Positions 16,506 through 28,152 of a DNA stretch of 64,000 nucleotides are shown piece after piece. Position 1 is the stretch's first letter. Every line of letters starts with the position of its first letter. Under the pieces are notes generated by a model, which saw only the letters and a list, made by a program, of their open reading frames with translations, was not told the DNA's origin and made no database searches. Source of the DNA: UBA2966 sp965242505 (GTDB taxonomy: Bacteria > Pseudomonadota > Alphaproteobacteria > UBA2966); the NCBI GenBank assembly GCA_965242505.1, contig OZ251449.1:496001-560000 (forward strand), in the 5' to 3' direction. A program made the position numbers and the translations under genes.

Positions 16506-18221
16506 ATGGCGAAGCGGCGGAAGGGTGCGCGGAAGGCGCGCCGCGCCGGGCGGCCCCGGCGGGAAGGGGGCGGGATGGCGCGTCCGCGCGCGGCCCCCGG
16601 CGCCGCGCCGGCGTCCCCGCCGCGCCCGCGCGGGCCCGAGGTCCCGGTATGGAAACACCTGTGGTCCGTGCTCGCGCTGGCCTTCGCCGCGCGCGCGTGC
16701 GTCGCCTTGTCCGGCGACTTCGCGCTGCATCCGGACGAGATCATGCAGTATCTGGAACAGGCGCACCGCCTGGTTTTCGGCAACGGCGTCGTCCACTGGG
16801 AACAGTTCTACGGCGCGCGTTCGTGGCTGGCGCCCGGCCTGATCGCCGGGGTCCTGGCGCTGTTCGACGCCGTGGGCCTCGATCGGCCCGTCTGGTACGT
16901 CGGCGGCGTCAAGCTGGTCTTCTGCGCCCTTTCCCTGCTGGTTCCGGCCGGGATGTACTTCTTCGCCCGCCGCCACTTCGACGAAAGCGCGGCCCGGGTG
17001 GCGCTCGTGGCCGGGGCCTTCTGGTACGAGCTGGTTGGCTTCGCCCACAAGCCGATGACCGAGTTCGTGGCTACCGGCCTGCTGATGGCGTTGCTGGCGC
17101 TGTGCGCGCGCCCGGTTCCGTCCCGGCCGGGGGTCGTCTGGCCGGCGGCCCTCCTGGCGGTGCTGGCCGCGGCGGTGCGGATGCAGTACGCCCCGCTGGC
17201 GCTGGCGCTGCTCGGCCTGCTTTTCCTGCGCGTCGGCGGAACCTCCGGGCCGGGGGGCGCGTGGTGGCGGAGCGCGCGGGCGCAGCTCGCGCTTGCCGCG
17301 GCCCTGTTCTTCCTCGCGGTCGGCCTGTTCGACGCGGTGACGTGGGACGCCGAACCGTTCCACTCCTATCTCGCCAACCTGCGGTTCAATCTGGCGCTGG
17401 AGGAGGCGCGCGCCGGTTCGAGCCCGGCCTGGCAGTACCTGTGGTGGCTTCTGCTCTCCACGGCGGGGTTGAGCGCGCTCTGCCTGGCGCTGTCGTTGCG
17501 CGACCCGCGCCGTTACGGTCTTCTTTTCGGGCTCGCCGCCTTGGCGCTGGTCATCCATTCCGCGGAAGCGCACAAGGAGTACCGCTTCGTTTTCGTCGTC
17601 GTTCCGTTGTGGCTGCTGATCGGCGCCGATGTGGCGGCGCGGCTCGCCGCCCGCCGGCGGGCATGGGTCCTCGGCGCGGCCGGCGCCGTGTTCGCCGTGG
17701 TTTCCGCGGCCGGACTTCTGAACACCCTGCCTCGCCAGGACGACGTCTACAGGTTGATCTTCGCGCCGGAGGAGACTCCCGTCAGGTTCGTCCGCGACCG
17801 GGATCCCCTCTTCGCCGCCTATCGCTACCTCGCCGAGGCGCCCGGCGTTCTCGCCGTGTGGCACATCGACCGCCACTACCACGCCCTTCCCGGCTATTAC
17901 TACCTGCACCGGGAGATACCGCTTTACGACGCGACGACCGGCGCCGCTCTCGTCGGCGCGGACATGCCGACGGTCCTGGCTTCGGTCAGCCACATCCTGT
18001 CCGCGGACCCGGGCCTTTCCGCTCCCGGTTACGCGGAGGAACAGACCTTCGGCGACATCCGCGTCCTGCGCCGCCTGGAGAACGACGCTCCCGTCCGCCG
18101 CTGGCGCGAATTCACGCCGACCGTGACCGAAAGATCGGCCGACCGGATCATGCCCCGGCTCTACCCCGACGCGCCGCCGCCGCCGGCCGATTTCGGGATC
18201 CGCTTCGTCGCCCCGGAATGA
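16506..18221 (+). CDS. GT22 (PIG-B/Alg9-like) membrane mannosyltransferase
   Basis: About 571 residues. A basic N-tail (MAKRRKGARKARRAGRPRRE) leads into a polytopic GT-C protein. The first outer loop holds ALHPDEIMQYLEQAHRLVFG and VVHWEQFYGARSWLAPGLI, closely matching the HPDE and R-S-x-L-x-P signatures of the GT22 family that transfers mannose from dolichol/polyprenyl-phosphate-mannose. Later HSAEAHKEYRFVFVVVPLW corresponds to the conserved H-K-E-x-R-F motif of the same family. The start at 16506 is preferred because GGAAGGGG lies just upstream; an alternative ATG at 16485 overlaps the previous stop by 4 bp and has no visible ribosome binding site. The basic N-tail is shared by all four GT-C proteins of this cluster. 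Next to a GDP-mannose gene, the sugar is most probably mannose. Confidence 0.87.
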   Translation: MAKRRKGARKARRAGRPRREGGGMARPRAAPGAAPASPPRPRGPEVPVWKHLWSVLALAFAARACVALSGDFALHPDEIMQYLEQAHRLVFGNGVVHWEQFYGARSWLAPGLIAGVLALFDAVGLDRPVWYVGGVKLVFCALSLLVPAGMYFFARRHFDESAARVALVAGAFWYELVGFAHKPMTEFVATGLLMALLALCARPVPSRPGVVWPAALLAVLAAAVRMQYAPLALALLGLLFLRVGGTSGPGGAWWRSARAQLALAAALFFLAVGLFDAVTWDAEPFHSYLANLRFNLALEEARAGSSPAWQYLWWLLLSTAGLSALCLALSLRDPRRYGLLFGLAALALVIHSAEAHKEYRFVFVVVPLWLLIGADVAARLAARRRAWVLGAAGAVFAVVSAAGLLNTLPRQDDVYRLIFAPEETPVRFVRDRDPLFAAYRYLAEAPGVLAVWHIDRHYHALPGYYYLHREIPLYDATTGAALVGADMPTVLASVSHILSADPGLSAPGYAEEQTFGDIRVLRRLENDAPVRRWREFTPTVTERSADRIMPRLYPDAPPPPADFGIRFVAPE

Positions 18222-18237
18222 CGGCGCGCGGATCCTC

Positions 18238-19653
18238 ATGACGCCGATTCTCCCGGTGGTGCTGGCGGGCGGGTCGGGCGCGCGCCTCTGGCCGCTGTCC
18301 CGCGCCCTCCACCCGAAGCAGTTCCTGGCTCTGACCGGCGGCCGCTCGATGATGCAGGAGACGTTGCTGCGCCTCGCCCCGTTGGACGGCGCCCTGGATC
18401 CCTGCATCGTCTGCAACGAGGAGCACCGGTTTCTGGCGGCCGAGCAGTGCCGGGAGATCGGGCGGCCGTGGAGCGCCATTCTGCTGGAGGCGGCGCCCCG
18501 CGGCACGGCGCCCGCGGCCGCGCTCGCGGCCTGCCGCGCCCTTGCCGCCGGCGAGGACCCGGCGTTGCTGGTCGTGCCTTCCGACGGTCGCGTCGAGGAT
18601 GCCGGGCGCTTCCGGGAGTCGGTCTCCGCCGGGCTCGGCGCGGCGGAGAAGGGGAGTCTGGTGACGTTCGGCGTGCCCCCGTCGGCGCCGGAGACCGGCT
18701 ACGGATACATCCGCCCCGGGGAGACGCTGGACGGGAACGCGCGCCGCGTCGCCGAGTTCGTCGAGAAGCCCGACCGCGCGGCGGCGGAGCGCTACGTCGA
18801 ATCGGGCGAGTTCCTCTGGAACAGCGGCATGTTCCTGTTCAAGGCGAGCGCCTGGGCGGCGGCGCTCTCGCGGCACGCGCCGGAGGTCCTCGCCCGTTGC
18901 CGCGAGGCGATCGAGACGGGCGCCGCGGACCTGGACTTCTTCCGGCCGGGCCCGGCGTTCACTCGCGCGCCGGCCGCCTCGATCGACCGCGCGGTCATGG
19001 AGAAGACGGGCGACGCCGCCGTGGCGCCGCTGGAGACCGGCTGGAGCGACGTGGGTTCGTGGCCGGCGCTCCACGCTGCGAGCGCCGTGGACGCCGCCGG
19101 CAACGCCCTCGTCGGCGACGTGGTCGCGGTGGACACCGCCGACTCGCTGGTGCGCGCCGAGAGTCGGTTGGTGGCGACGGTGGGCGTCGACCGGCTGATC
19201 GTCGTCGAGACCGCGGACGCGGTGCTGGTGGCGGCCTGGGACGCGGCCCAGCGGGTGCGGGAGGCCGTGGCGCGCATCGAGGCGTCTTCCCGTCCCGAAC
19301 ACCGCGCCCACCGGCGGGTCTATCGCCCGTGGGGATCGTTCGAGACGGTGGAGGCCGGGGACGGATACCGGGTGAAGCGACTCGCGATCAGGCCGGGGGC
19401 CCGGCTCTCCCTGCAATCGCACCGGCGCCGGTCGGAGCACTGGGTGATCGTGCGGGGGACCGCGCGGGTGACGCGCGGCGAGTCCACGCTGACCCTGTCG
19501 GAGAACCAGTCGATCTACATCCCGCGCGGGGAGAGGCACCGTCTCGGCAACCCCGGCGAGGCGCCGCTCGAGGTGATCGAGGTCCAGGTCGGGGAGTATC
19601 TCGGCGAGGACGACATCGTGCGCTTCGACGACGACTTCGGCCGGGAGTTGTAA
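18238..19653 (+). CDS. manC: Mannose-1-phosphate guanylyltransferase / mannose-6-phosphate isomerase (type II PMI)
   Basis: 471-residue bifunctional cytosolic enzyme making GDP-mannose from mannose-1-phosphate and GTP, with a C-terminal cupin that isomerises fructose-6-phosphate. The nucleotidyltransferase half has PVVLAGGSGARLWPLSR (signature and GTP-binding loop), VVPSDGRVED, ETGYGYIRPGE and FVEKPDRAAAERYV. The cupin half has RPWGSFETVEAGDGYRVKRL, RPGARLSLQSHRRRSEHWVI and NQSIYIPRGERHRLGNPG. Family members usually have histidine at the third position of the H-x-H-x-x-E metal motif; here it is H-R-R-R-S-E, so one ligand appears replaced. The length is normal. It ends the GT-C operon and supplies the sugar nucleotide for the convergent polyprenyl-phosphate-mannose synthase. 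ATG at 18238 fits the family start, though the ribosome binding site is weak. Confidence 0.93.
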   Translation: MTPILPVVLAGGSGARLWPLSRALHPKQFLALTGGRSMMQETLLRLAPLDGALDPCIVCNEEHRFLAAEQCREIGRPWSAILLEAAPRGTAPAAALAACRALAAGEDPALLVVPSDGRVEDAGRFRESVSAGLGAAEKGSLVTFGVPPSAPETGYGYIRPGETLDGNARRVAEFVEKPDRAAAERYVESGEFLWNSGMFLFKASAWAAALSRHAPEVLARCREAIETGAADLDFFRPGPAFTRAPAASIDRAVMEKTGDAAVAPLETGWSDVGSWPALHAASAVDAAGNALVGDVVAVDTADSLVRAESRLVATVGVDRLIVVETADAVLVAAWDAAQRVREAVARIEASSRPEHRAHRRVYRPWGSFETVEAGDGYRVKRLAIRPGARLSLQSHRRRSEHWVIVRGTARVTRGESTLTLSENQSIYIPRGERHRLGNPGEAPLEVIEVQVGEYLGEDDIVRFDDDFGREL

Positions 19654-19680
19654 AGAATCCGCCACTCCCGCGGATCGCCG

Positions 19681-20802
19681 CTATTTCGGGGCCGTGTCGC
19701 GGAACGTCCAGTAGGAGTTCATGAGGTAGTTGAGCGCCACGGCGGGGACGATGGCGCAGGCCTGGAGCAGCACCGGCGAGGCGCGCGAGAAGGGGACCGA
19801 CAGGCCGACGAAGGTGGCGTAGCTCAGGGCGAGCGTGGCCACCGATACGGCATTGTATTTCAGGGCCCGGACGTGCTTGCGGCCGATCATGATCCGGTCG
19901 GCGAAGGTCCAGTAGTTGTGCATCAGGAAGTTCGAGACGATCGACAGCTCGATGGCGATCGGCGACGCCAGGAACTTGTGCATCCCGAGCTCGAGCAGGA
20001 GCTGGAACGACCCGAGGTTGACCAGCGCGCCGACGAGGCCCGTCAGCCCGTACTTGAAGAGAACCCGGTGGCTCGTAAGGCGCAGCCACCAGACGGTGCA
20101 GAAGAACTCCAGGATGCTTCCGGCGCCGAGCTTCGTTCGCCCGCGCTCGCGGTCGCGGAAGTGGATCGGTTCCTCGACCACCCGCGCGCCGGTGTGGATC
20201 AGGCGATGCAGGAGCATTATCTGGAAGGTGTGGCCTCGCGCCCGAATGTCTTCCACTCCCGCGGCCCCGAGCGTCTCCGCCCGGATCGCCTTGAAGCCCG
20301 AGGTGCAGTCGCGGACTCCGCGGATGTCGGCGATGTGCCGGGCGAAGCGGTTGCCCCAGCGGGACAGCAGCCGCCGTCCGACATGCCAGCGCGGATCGAG
20401 CGAACCGCCGGCGACGTACCGGCTGCCGATCGCCACGTCGGCGCCGTCGGCGAGGCGGGCCAGCAGCCGCCGCGCGTCGGCGGGGTCGTGGGAGAAGTCG
20501 GCGTCCATCTGTACGACCGTGTCCGCGCCGAGAGTCTCCAGGGCGTACGCCATCCCCCGCACGTAGGCCTGCCCCAACCCGCGCTGCGGACCCTCGAGCA
20601 GACGGACGCGGCCATCCGTTGCGGCGAACTCCCGGACCAGGCGGCCGGTGCCGTCCGGGCTCTCGTCGTCGACGACCAGGAACGCGGTGTCCGGATCCGT
20701 GTGCAGCCCGGTCAGGCGCCGCAGCAGAGGAACGATGTTCGGCGCTTCGTTGTATGTGGGGACGACGAAGCATACGCCGACCCCGGGAATGTCCTGGCCC
20801 AA
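19681..20802 (-). CDS. DPM1-like GT2 polyprenyl-phosphate-mannose synthase fused to GtrA membrane domain
   Basis: 373 residues. The N-terminal GT2 domain (about residues 1-235) has CFVVPTYNEAPNIVPLLRRL, LVVDDESPDGTGRLVREF, DTVVQMDADFSHDPADARRL, IGSRYVAGGSLDPRWHVGRR and RDCTSGFKAIRAETL, the classic dolichol-phosphate-mannose synthase pattern. The C-terminal part (LFKYGLTGLVGALVNLGSFQ, SNFLMHNYWTFADR, NYLMNSYWTFRD) is a four-helix GtrA-like membrane domain, a fusion found in bacterial and archaeal homologues. It should move mannose from GDP-mannose to a polyprenyl phosphate on the cytosolic face and may help flip it. The start is TTG at 20802 with AGGAGG about 10 nt upstream. It converges with manC and diverges from the rRNA operon. 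The sugar is inferred from the neighbours. Confidence 0.88.
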   Translation of the reverse strand: MGQDIPGVGVCFVVPTYNEAPNIVPLLRRLTGLHTDPDTAFLVVDDESPDGTGRLVREFAATDGRVRLLEGPQRGLGQAYVRGMAYALETLGADTVVQMDADFSHDPADARRLLARLADGADVAIGSRYVAGGSLDPRWHVGRRLLSRWGNRFARHIADIRGVRDCTSGFKAIRAETLGAAGVEDIRARGHTFQIMLLHRLIHTGARVVEEPIHFRDRERGRTKLGAGSILEFFCTVWWLRLTSHRVLFKYGLTGLVGALVNLGSFQLLLELGMHKFLASPIAIELSIVSNFLMHNYWTFADRIMIGRKHVRALKYNAVSVATLALSYATFVGLSVPFSRASPVLLQACAIVPAVALNYLMNSYWTFRDTAPK

Positions 20803-20999
20803 TGCGGCGGCCCCTCCTGGTCCCGAGAACGGCGTCGCGGCTCGGGACGGATTGTATCCGAAATCCGGGGCTTCGCCACCGCCGTCCCGTCGCCGCCTCG
20901 GAGGACGAGGGCGAAGCGCTTGCCGGGCCCCCGCGCAGGGCGCGCGCTCGCCACCGGCGGTCGCTGTCGAAATTTATCGGAATCGATGTCGATTGGGGT

Positions 21000-21029
21000 T
21001 TGACAGCCTCTGGAAAGATGGCGTATAAG
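21000..21029 (+). promoter_or_regulatory. Likely rRNA operon promoter
   Basis: TTGACA at 21000-21005 and TATAAG at 21024-21029 with an 18-bp spacer, a near-consensus sigma-70 promoter, about 240 bp upstream of the mature 16S end. An A/T-rich stretch just upstream (about 20970-20990, in an otherwise very GC-rich region) could serve as an UP element. Confidence 0.75.
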
Positions 21030-21083
21030 CCTCGACACGTGGCGCGACCGGGCGGGGCAGCGGCCCTCTCGGAAGCGGGTTTT

Positions 21084-21095
21084 CGCTCTTTGACA
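21084..21095 (+). promoter_or_regulatory. boxA-like antitermination element in rRNA leader
   Basis: CGCTCTTTGACA closely matches the NusB/NusE-binding boxA (TGCTCTTTAACA). It lies downstream of the rrn promoter and about 170 bp upstream of mature 16S, as expected for rRNA antitermination. The bases after it (TCGTGAATGAGG) resemble those after the copy in the 16S-23S spacer. Confidence 0.75.
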
Positions 21096-21265
21096 TCGTG
21101 AATGAGGAAGAGATGCGTGGGCGGCGGCGCGCCGACCAGGACGCCGGAGCAAACGCATCAAGCGAGGATTCGCGCGCCTCCGAACGGTGCGCGGGTCCGT
21201 GTTGCGCGTTTGTGACGGCTCCGAGATCGCCCGTCCGCCGGTTCCGATCGGCGGTTCGGGAAACT

Positions 21266-22774
<1,509 letters not shown>

Positions 22775-22994
22775 CGAATACCGGCGCTCATGGAGCGATC
22801 CGTGATCCGGCATTCGTCGCCTTCAAAACCGGCGGGTCGCCGCCTTCGCATCTCTTCCGATCGGGACCACGGGCCCCGTCGCCATCTCGCGACCCCGGGC
22901 GCGGACGGCGCCGGAGGCGCTTCCGCGTGGAACGCCGTCGGCCGCGATGGCCGGCGAGGCTCGCGAGGCGCATGAATTCGGACAATTCGATTCA

Positions 22995-23072
<78 letters not shown>

Positions 23073-23083
23073 TGCGCTTGCGC

Positions 23084-23159
23084 GGGGGTGTAGCTCAGTT
23101 GGGAGAGCGCCTGCTTTGCAAGCAGGAGGTCGACGGTTCGATTCCGTTCACCTCCACCA
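23084..23159 (+). tRNA. tRNA-Ala (TGC)
   Basis: Acceptor arms GGGGGTG and CACCTCC pair with one G-U, anticodon TGC within CTTTGCAAG, T-arm CGGTTCGATTCCG, encoded CCA end. It lies 11 bp after tRNA-Ile in the 16S-23S spacer. Confidence 0.97.
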
Positions 23160-23273
23160 AATCCCCCGCCCTTCCGACCGTTCGGAGACGTCCGGGCGGC
23201 GTTCGGGTCCCGAGATGGAGTTTCCGGCTGCGCGCCTTGTTGGGGCGAGTCCAGGGAACACGTGATCCGCATT

Positions 23274-23285
23274 CGTTCTTTGTCA
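23274..23285 (+). promoter_or_regulatory. boxA-like element in 16S-23S spacer
   Basis: CGTTCTTTGTCA with following TCGTGAATACGG repeats the leader boxA and its downstream bases. E. coli also keeps a second boxA in front of 23S, so this should reload the antitermination complex before 23S. Confidence 0.65.
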
Positions 23286-23401
23286 TCGTGAATACGGCTA
23301 TGCAAGACACCGACGCCGGTCCATCGGGCCGGGTCCGTTGGTGTTCACGCGGTCAACACGTTGTGCGTCGGATTGATCTCCGCGCATGACGGATTCGTTG
23401 A

Positions 23402-26153
<2,752 letters not shown>

Positions 26154-26255
26154 CGCGCCGCCTCGGCGGCATTCGAATCCGTCATGCGTGGTGACCAATC
26201 CGACCCCGTGTCGCGCGGGCATCGATCGCCGGTCCCCGGAATCCCGGGCTTCGCC

Positions 26256-26375
26256 GGCCTGGTGGCCATAGCGAGGGGGAACCACCCGACTCCATCCCGA
26301 ACTCGGAAGTGAAAACCCTCAGCGCCGATGGTACTGCGTCTCAAGGCGTGGAAGAGTAGGACACCGCCAGGCCTG
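26256..26375 (+). rRNA. rrf: 5S ribosomal RNA
   Basis: About 119 nt with terminal helix GGCCTGGTGG / CCGCCAGGCC, the conserved loop GAACTCGGAAGTGAAA and the GATGGTACTG stem. Follows 23S by about 100 bp. The exact ends may be off by one or two bases. Confidence 0.95.
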
Positions 26376-26512
26376 CCAAGTCCGGGAGCAGTTTCGGGAA
26401 CCGGGCCGGAGACCGTCTTGCGGAAGCCGTGGCCGCGATGACGAACGCATCCCGGACGAGGTATCCCGGATTCGGATTCCGGCCCTCGAAACCCGGTGCG
26501 ATACGAGATCAA

Positions 26513-26589
<77 letters not shown>

Positions 26590-26595
26590 ATCCAG

Positions 26596-26630
26596 GCCCT
26601 TGGGAACGTTGATGTTTCCGAGGGCTTTCT
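26596..26630 (+). terminator. Rho-independent terminator of rRNA operon
   Basis: GCCCTTGGGAAC and GTTTCCGAGGGC form a 12-bp stem (G-U pairs included) around a 6-nt loop, followed by TTTCT. It begins 7 nt after the tRNA-fMet CCA end. Confidence 0.8.
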
Positions 26631-26656
26631 GCTTCTGCAACGTTGTTTTCAATCGT

Positions 26657-26678
26657 CGAGTCAACACCGAGTCAACAC
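26657..26678 (+). repeat. Tandem 11-bp direct repeat downstream of the rRNA operon
   Basis: CGAGTCAACAC occurs twice head to tail with no spacer, about 60 bp before the IS element. It could be a protein-binding site or a remnant of an integration event beside tRNA-fMet. No gene is visible between the terminator and the IS. Confidence 0.5.
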
Positions 26679-26739
26679 GGGGTCCGTGAAGCAGTATGAG
26701 CGCGCCGATTCCTTGTAGGGATGGGCGTCCCGGCTCTCA

Positions 26740-27667
26740 GTGTCTGGCCGAAAAAGAATTGTGTTATATCAGTTGGTTGCGATCCTTCGGATGAAGAGTT
26801 GGATGGTTACGATGAGGAGCCACGCTTCGGCGCTGGCAATAGAGGCCTCAAAGTCCTTGGCGAGACGGCGGTTGCGTCCCAACCAGGCGAAGCTGCGTTC
26901 GACCACCCAACGTCGGGGCAGCAGGACGAAGCCGGACGCAGCGTCGGGCCGTTTGACGATCTCCAGCCGCCACCTCCCGATCTTGCGCAGCGCGCCGTCG
27001 AGTTTCCGTTCGGCATAGGCGCCGTCGGCGAAGACATGCCGCAGACCGGGAAACGACGCGCCGACCGAAGCCAAGAGCGGCGGGGCGCCGTCCCGATCCT
27101 GGACGGAGGCGGTGTGCGTCTGCGCGGCGGCCAGCAGCCCGCCCGTGTCGGTGACGATGTGGCGCTTGCGGCCCATGATCTTCTTGCCCGCATCGAAGCC
27201 CCTCGGGCCGCCGCTTTCCGTGGTCTTGACCGACTGGCTGTCGATGATGCCGACCGAGGGGCAGGCCGCGCGCCCGGCGGCCTTGCGCAGACGTATCAGC
27301 AGCCTGTAGTGAACCCGCCACAGGGTCCCGTCGCCGCGCCATGCGTAGAAGTAAGTCTGCACCGTGCTCTTGGGCGGGAACTCTCGCGGCAGCATCCGCC
27401 TGGCAGCCGGTGCGCGCCATGTACAGGATCGCGTTCACGACCTCGCGCAGGGCCGTCACCCGAGGCCGCCCCAACGGCTCCCTCGGCGGCAGCAACGGCT
27501 CGATCACGCCCCATTCGGCATCCGTCAAATCGCTTGCATAGCGCAACCCCTTGCGCGCATGCTGACGGCGAGTGGTCTCAGTCCACATCTTGTAGCTCCC
27601 TCGTTGCTTCACACAACAAGGAAACCGCAAGACACTGATACCACTCAACTCTTTTTCAGCCAGACTG
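26740..27667 (-). mobile_element. IS5-family insertion sequence (IS427-like)
   Basis: A 928-bp element. The two ends are imperfect inverted repeats of about 34 bp: left GTGTCTGGCCGAAAAAGAAT..., right (reverse complement) CAGTCTGGCTGAAAAAGAGT..., both reaching a shared TATCAGT. It is flanked by a 3-bp direct repeat TCA (26737-26739 and 27668-27670), fitting the T-N-A target duplication of the IS427 group. It carries one transposase gene on the minus strand, which is frameshifted. It inserted between the rRNA operon and a REP-like cluster, about 420 bp upstream of the giant gene. Confidence 0.9.
26769..27588 (-). pseudogene. IS5-family DDE transposase, frameshifted
   Basis: The N-terminal part in one frame starts at 27588 (MWTETTRRQHARKGLRYASD, LTDAEWGVIEPLLPPRE) with GGGAG upstream and runs to VVNAILYMARTGCQ. 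The rest continues in another frame from about 27399 (MLPREFPPKSTVQTYFYAW, VGIIDSQSVKTTESGGPRGF, HVFADGAYAERKLDGAL, RWVVERSFAWLGRNRRLAKD, to the stop at 26769). The DDE residues are present across DSQSV, ADGAY and the E of VVERSFAW. IS5 relatives have T-G-C-Q-W-R-M-L-P here, so two bases of the Trp codon look deleted. A programmed shift between two overlapping frames is known in some IS427-group members and is the alternative, but no obvious slippery run is present at the junction, so inactivation is favoured. Confidence 0.8.
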
Positions 27668-27710
27668 TCACATTGTGTCTGAACCAGGTCGGCGCGCCCC
27701 CCCACCCCGA

Positions 27711-27814
27711 CCCTCCCCCTGACAGGGGGAGGGAGAAGAAGAGGGGGCCGGAGGGGCCGTTGACGTTCCTCCCCCCTGACCATTGATGCTCCTCCCCCCT
27801 GGACAGGGGGGAGG
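27711..27814. repeat. REP-like palindrome pair (locus 2)
   Basis: Two perfect 10-bp-stem palindromes: CCCTCCCCCT-GAC-AGGGGGAGGG (27711-27733) and CCTCCCCCCT-GGAC-AGGGGGGAGG (27791-27814). Between them are the tails GTTGACGTTCCTCC and CATTGATGCTCC, reverse complements of the GAGCGTCGACGG and GAGCGTGAATGG tails at locus 1. These are the same repeat family as at 10676-10742, in opposite orientation. Confidence 0.8.
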
Positions 27815-27862
27815 TCGGGAGGGGGGTGGACCGCGCGTTCCCGTCGCTGAAATTAGGGTTTC

Positions 27863-27883
27863 CCCCGTCGTCGATCGACGGGG
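27863..27883. other. Perfect inverted repeat in the giant gene's upstream region
   Basis: CCCCGTCG-TCGAT-CGACGGGG, an 8-bp perfect stem that can be extended through flanking GGG/CCC. No T-run follows, so a simple terminator is unlikely; an operator, mRNA hairpin or repeat remnant are all possible. The rest of 27834-28086 shows no convincing -10/-35 pair. Confidence 0.4.
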
Positions 27884-27970
27884 AATCCCTGTATGATCGT
27901 CGGGTCGCGCAGCGTATCGTGTGGGAGGAGTGGCGACGCGGCGCCCGTTTTCGATGCATTCGGAGGCCCC

Positions 27971-28081
27971 ATGCGACGCCCGAATCCGCAATCGAACCCG
28001 CCGGCTCCGGGAAGCCCCCCTGAAATCCGACTTTGCGCAGAGGTTTCCGACAAGCGTAACGGGATACGGTGCGCCTTGTGA
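27971..28081 (+). CDS. Possible 36-codon leader ORF upstream of the giant gene
   Basis: ATG at 27971 is preceded by GGAGG with 4 nt spacing, the strongest ribosome binding site in this region. The 36-residue product begins MRRPNPQSNPPAPGSPPEIR and is Arg/Pro-rich, with two cysteines; no family is recognised. Its TGA at 28079-28081 lies five bases before an in-frame upstream ATG (28087) of the giant gene, a spacing that would allow translational coupling. It may be only a chance ORF in GC-rich DNA. The coding evidence is the ribosome binding site and position alone. Confidence 0.3.
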   Translation: MRRPNPQSNPPAPGSPPEIRLCAEVSDKRNGIRCAL

Positions 28082-28116
28082 CGTTCATGCATGAGTGGGC
28101 GGATATCGTGAGGTCG

Positions 28117-28131
28117 CCCCCCCCCCCCCCC
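28117..28131 (+). repeat. C15 homopolymer at the 5' end of the giant gene
   Basis: Fifteen consecutive C residues, 21 bp upstream of the ATG at 28153. The giant gene's frame is open upstream through this tract to ATG 28087 and GTG 28108, where it would encode five prolines (MHEWADIVRSPPPPPASSDG). If translation begins upstream, one-base slippage would put the 35-kb frame out of phase; if it begins at 28153, the tract would instead alter 5' UTR spacing. Confidence 0.9.
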
Positions 28132-28152
28132 GCGTCCAGCGACGGCGGGGCG

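Noticed and set aside
27690..27833. Rho-independent terminators for a plus-strand transcript
   Set aside because: The strong palindromes lack T-runs and match a dispersed repeat also present at 10.7 kb, so a REP-like repeat is the better explanation.
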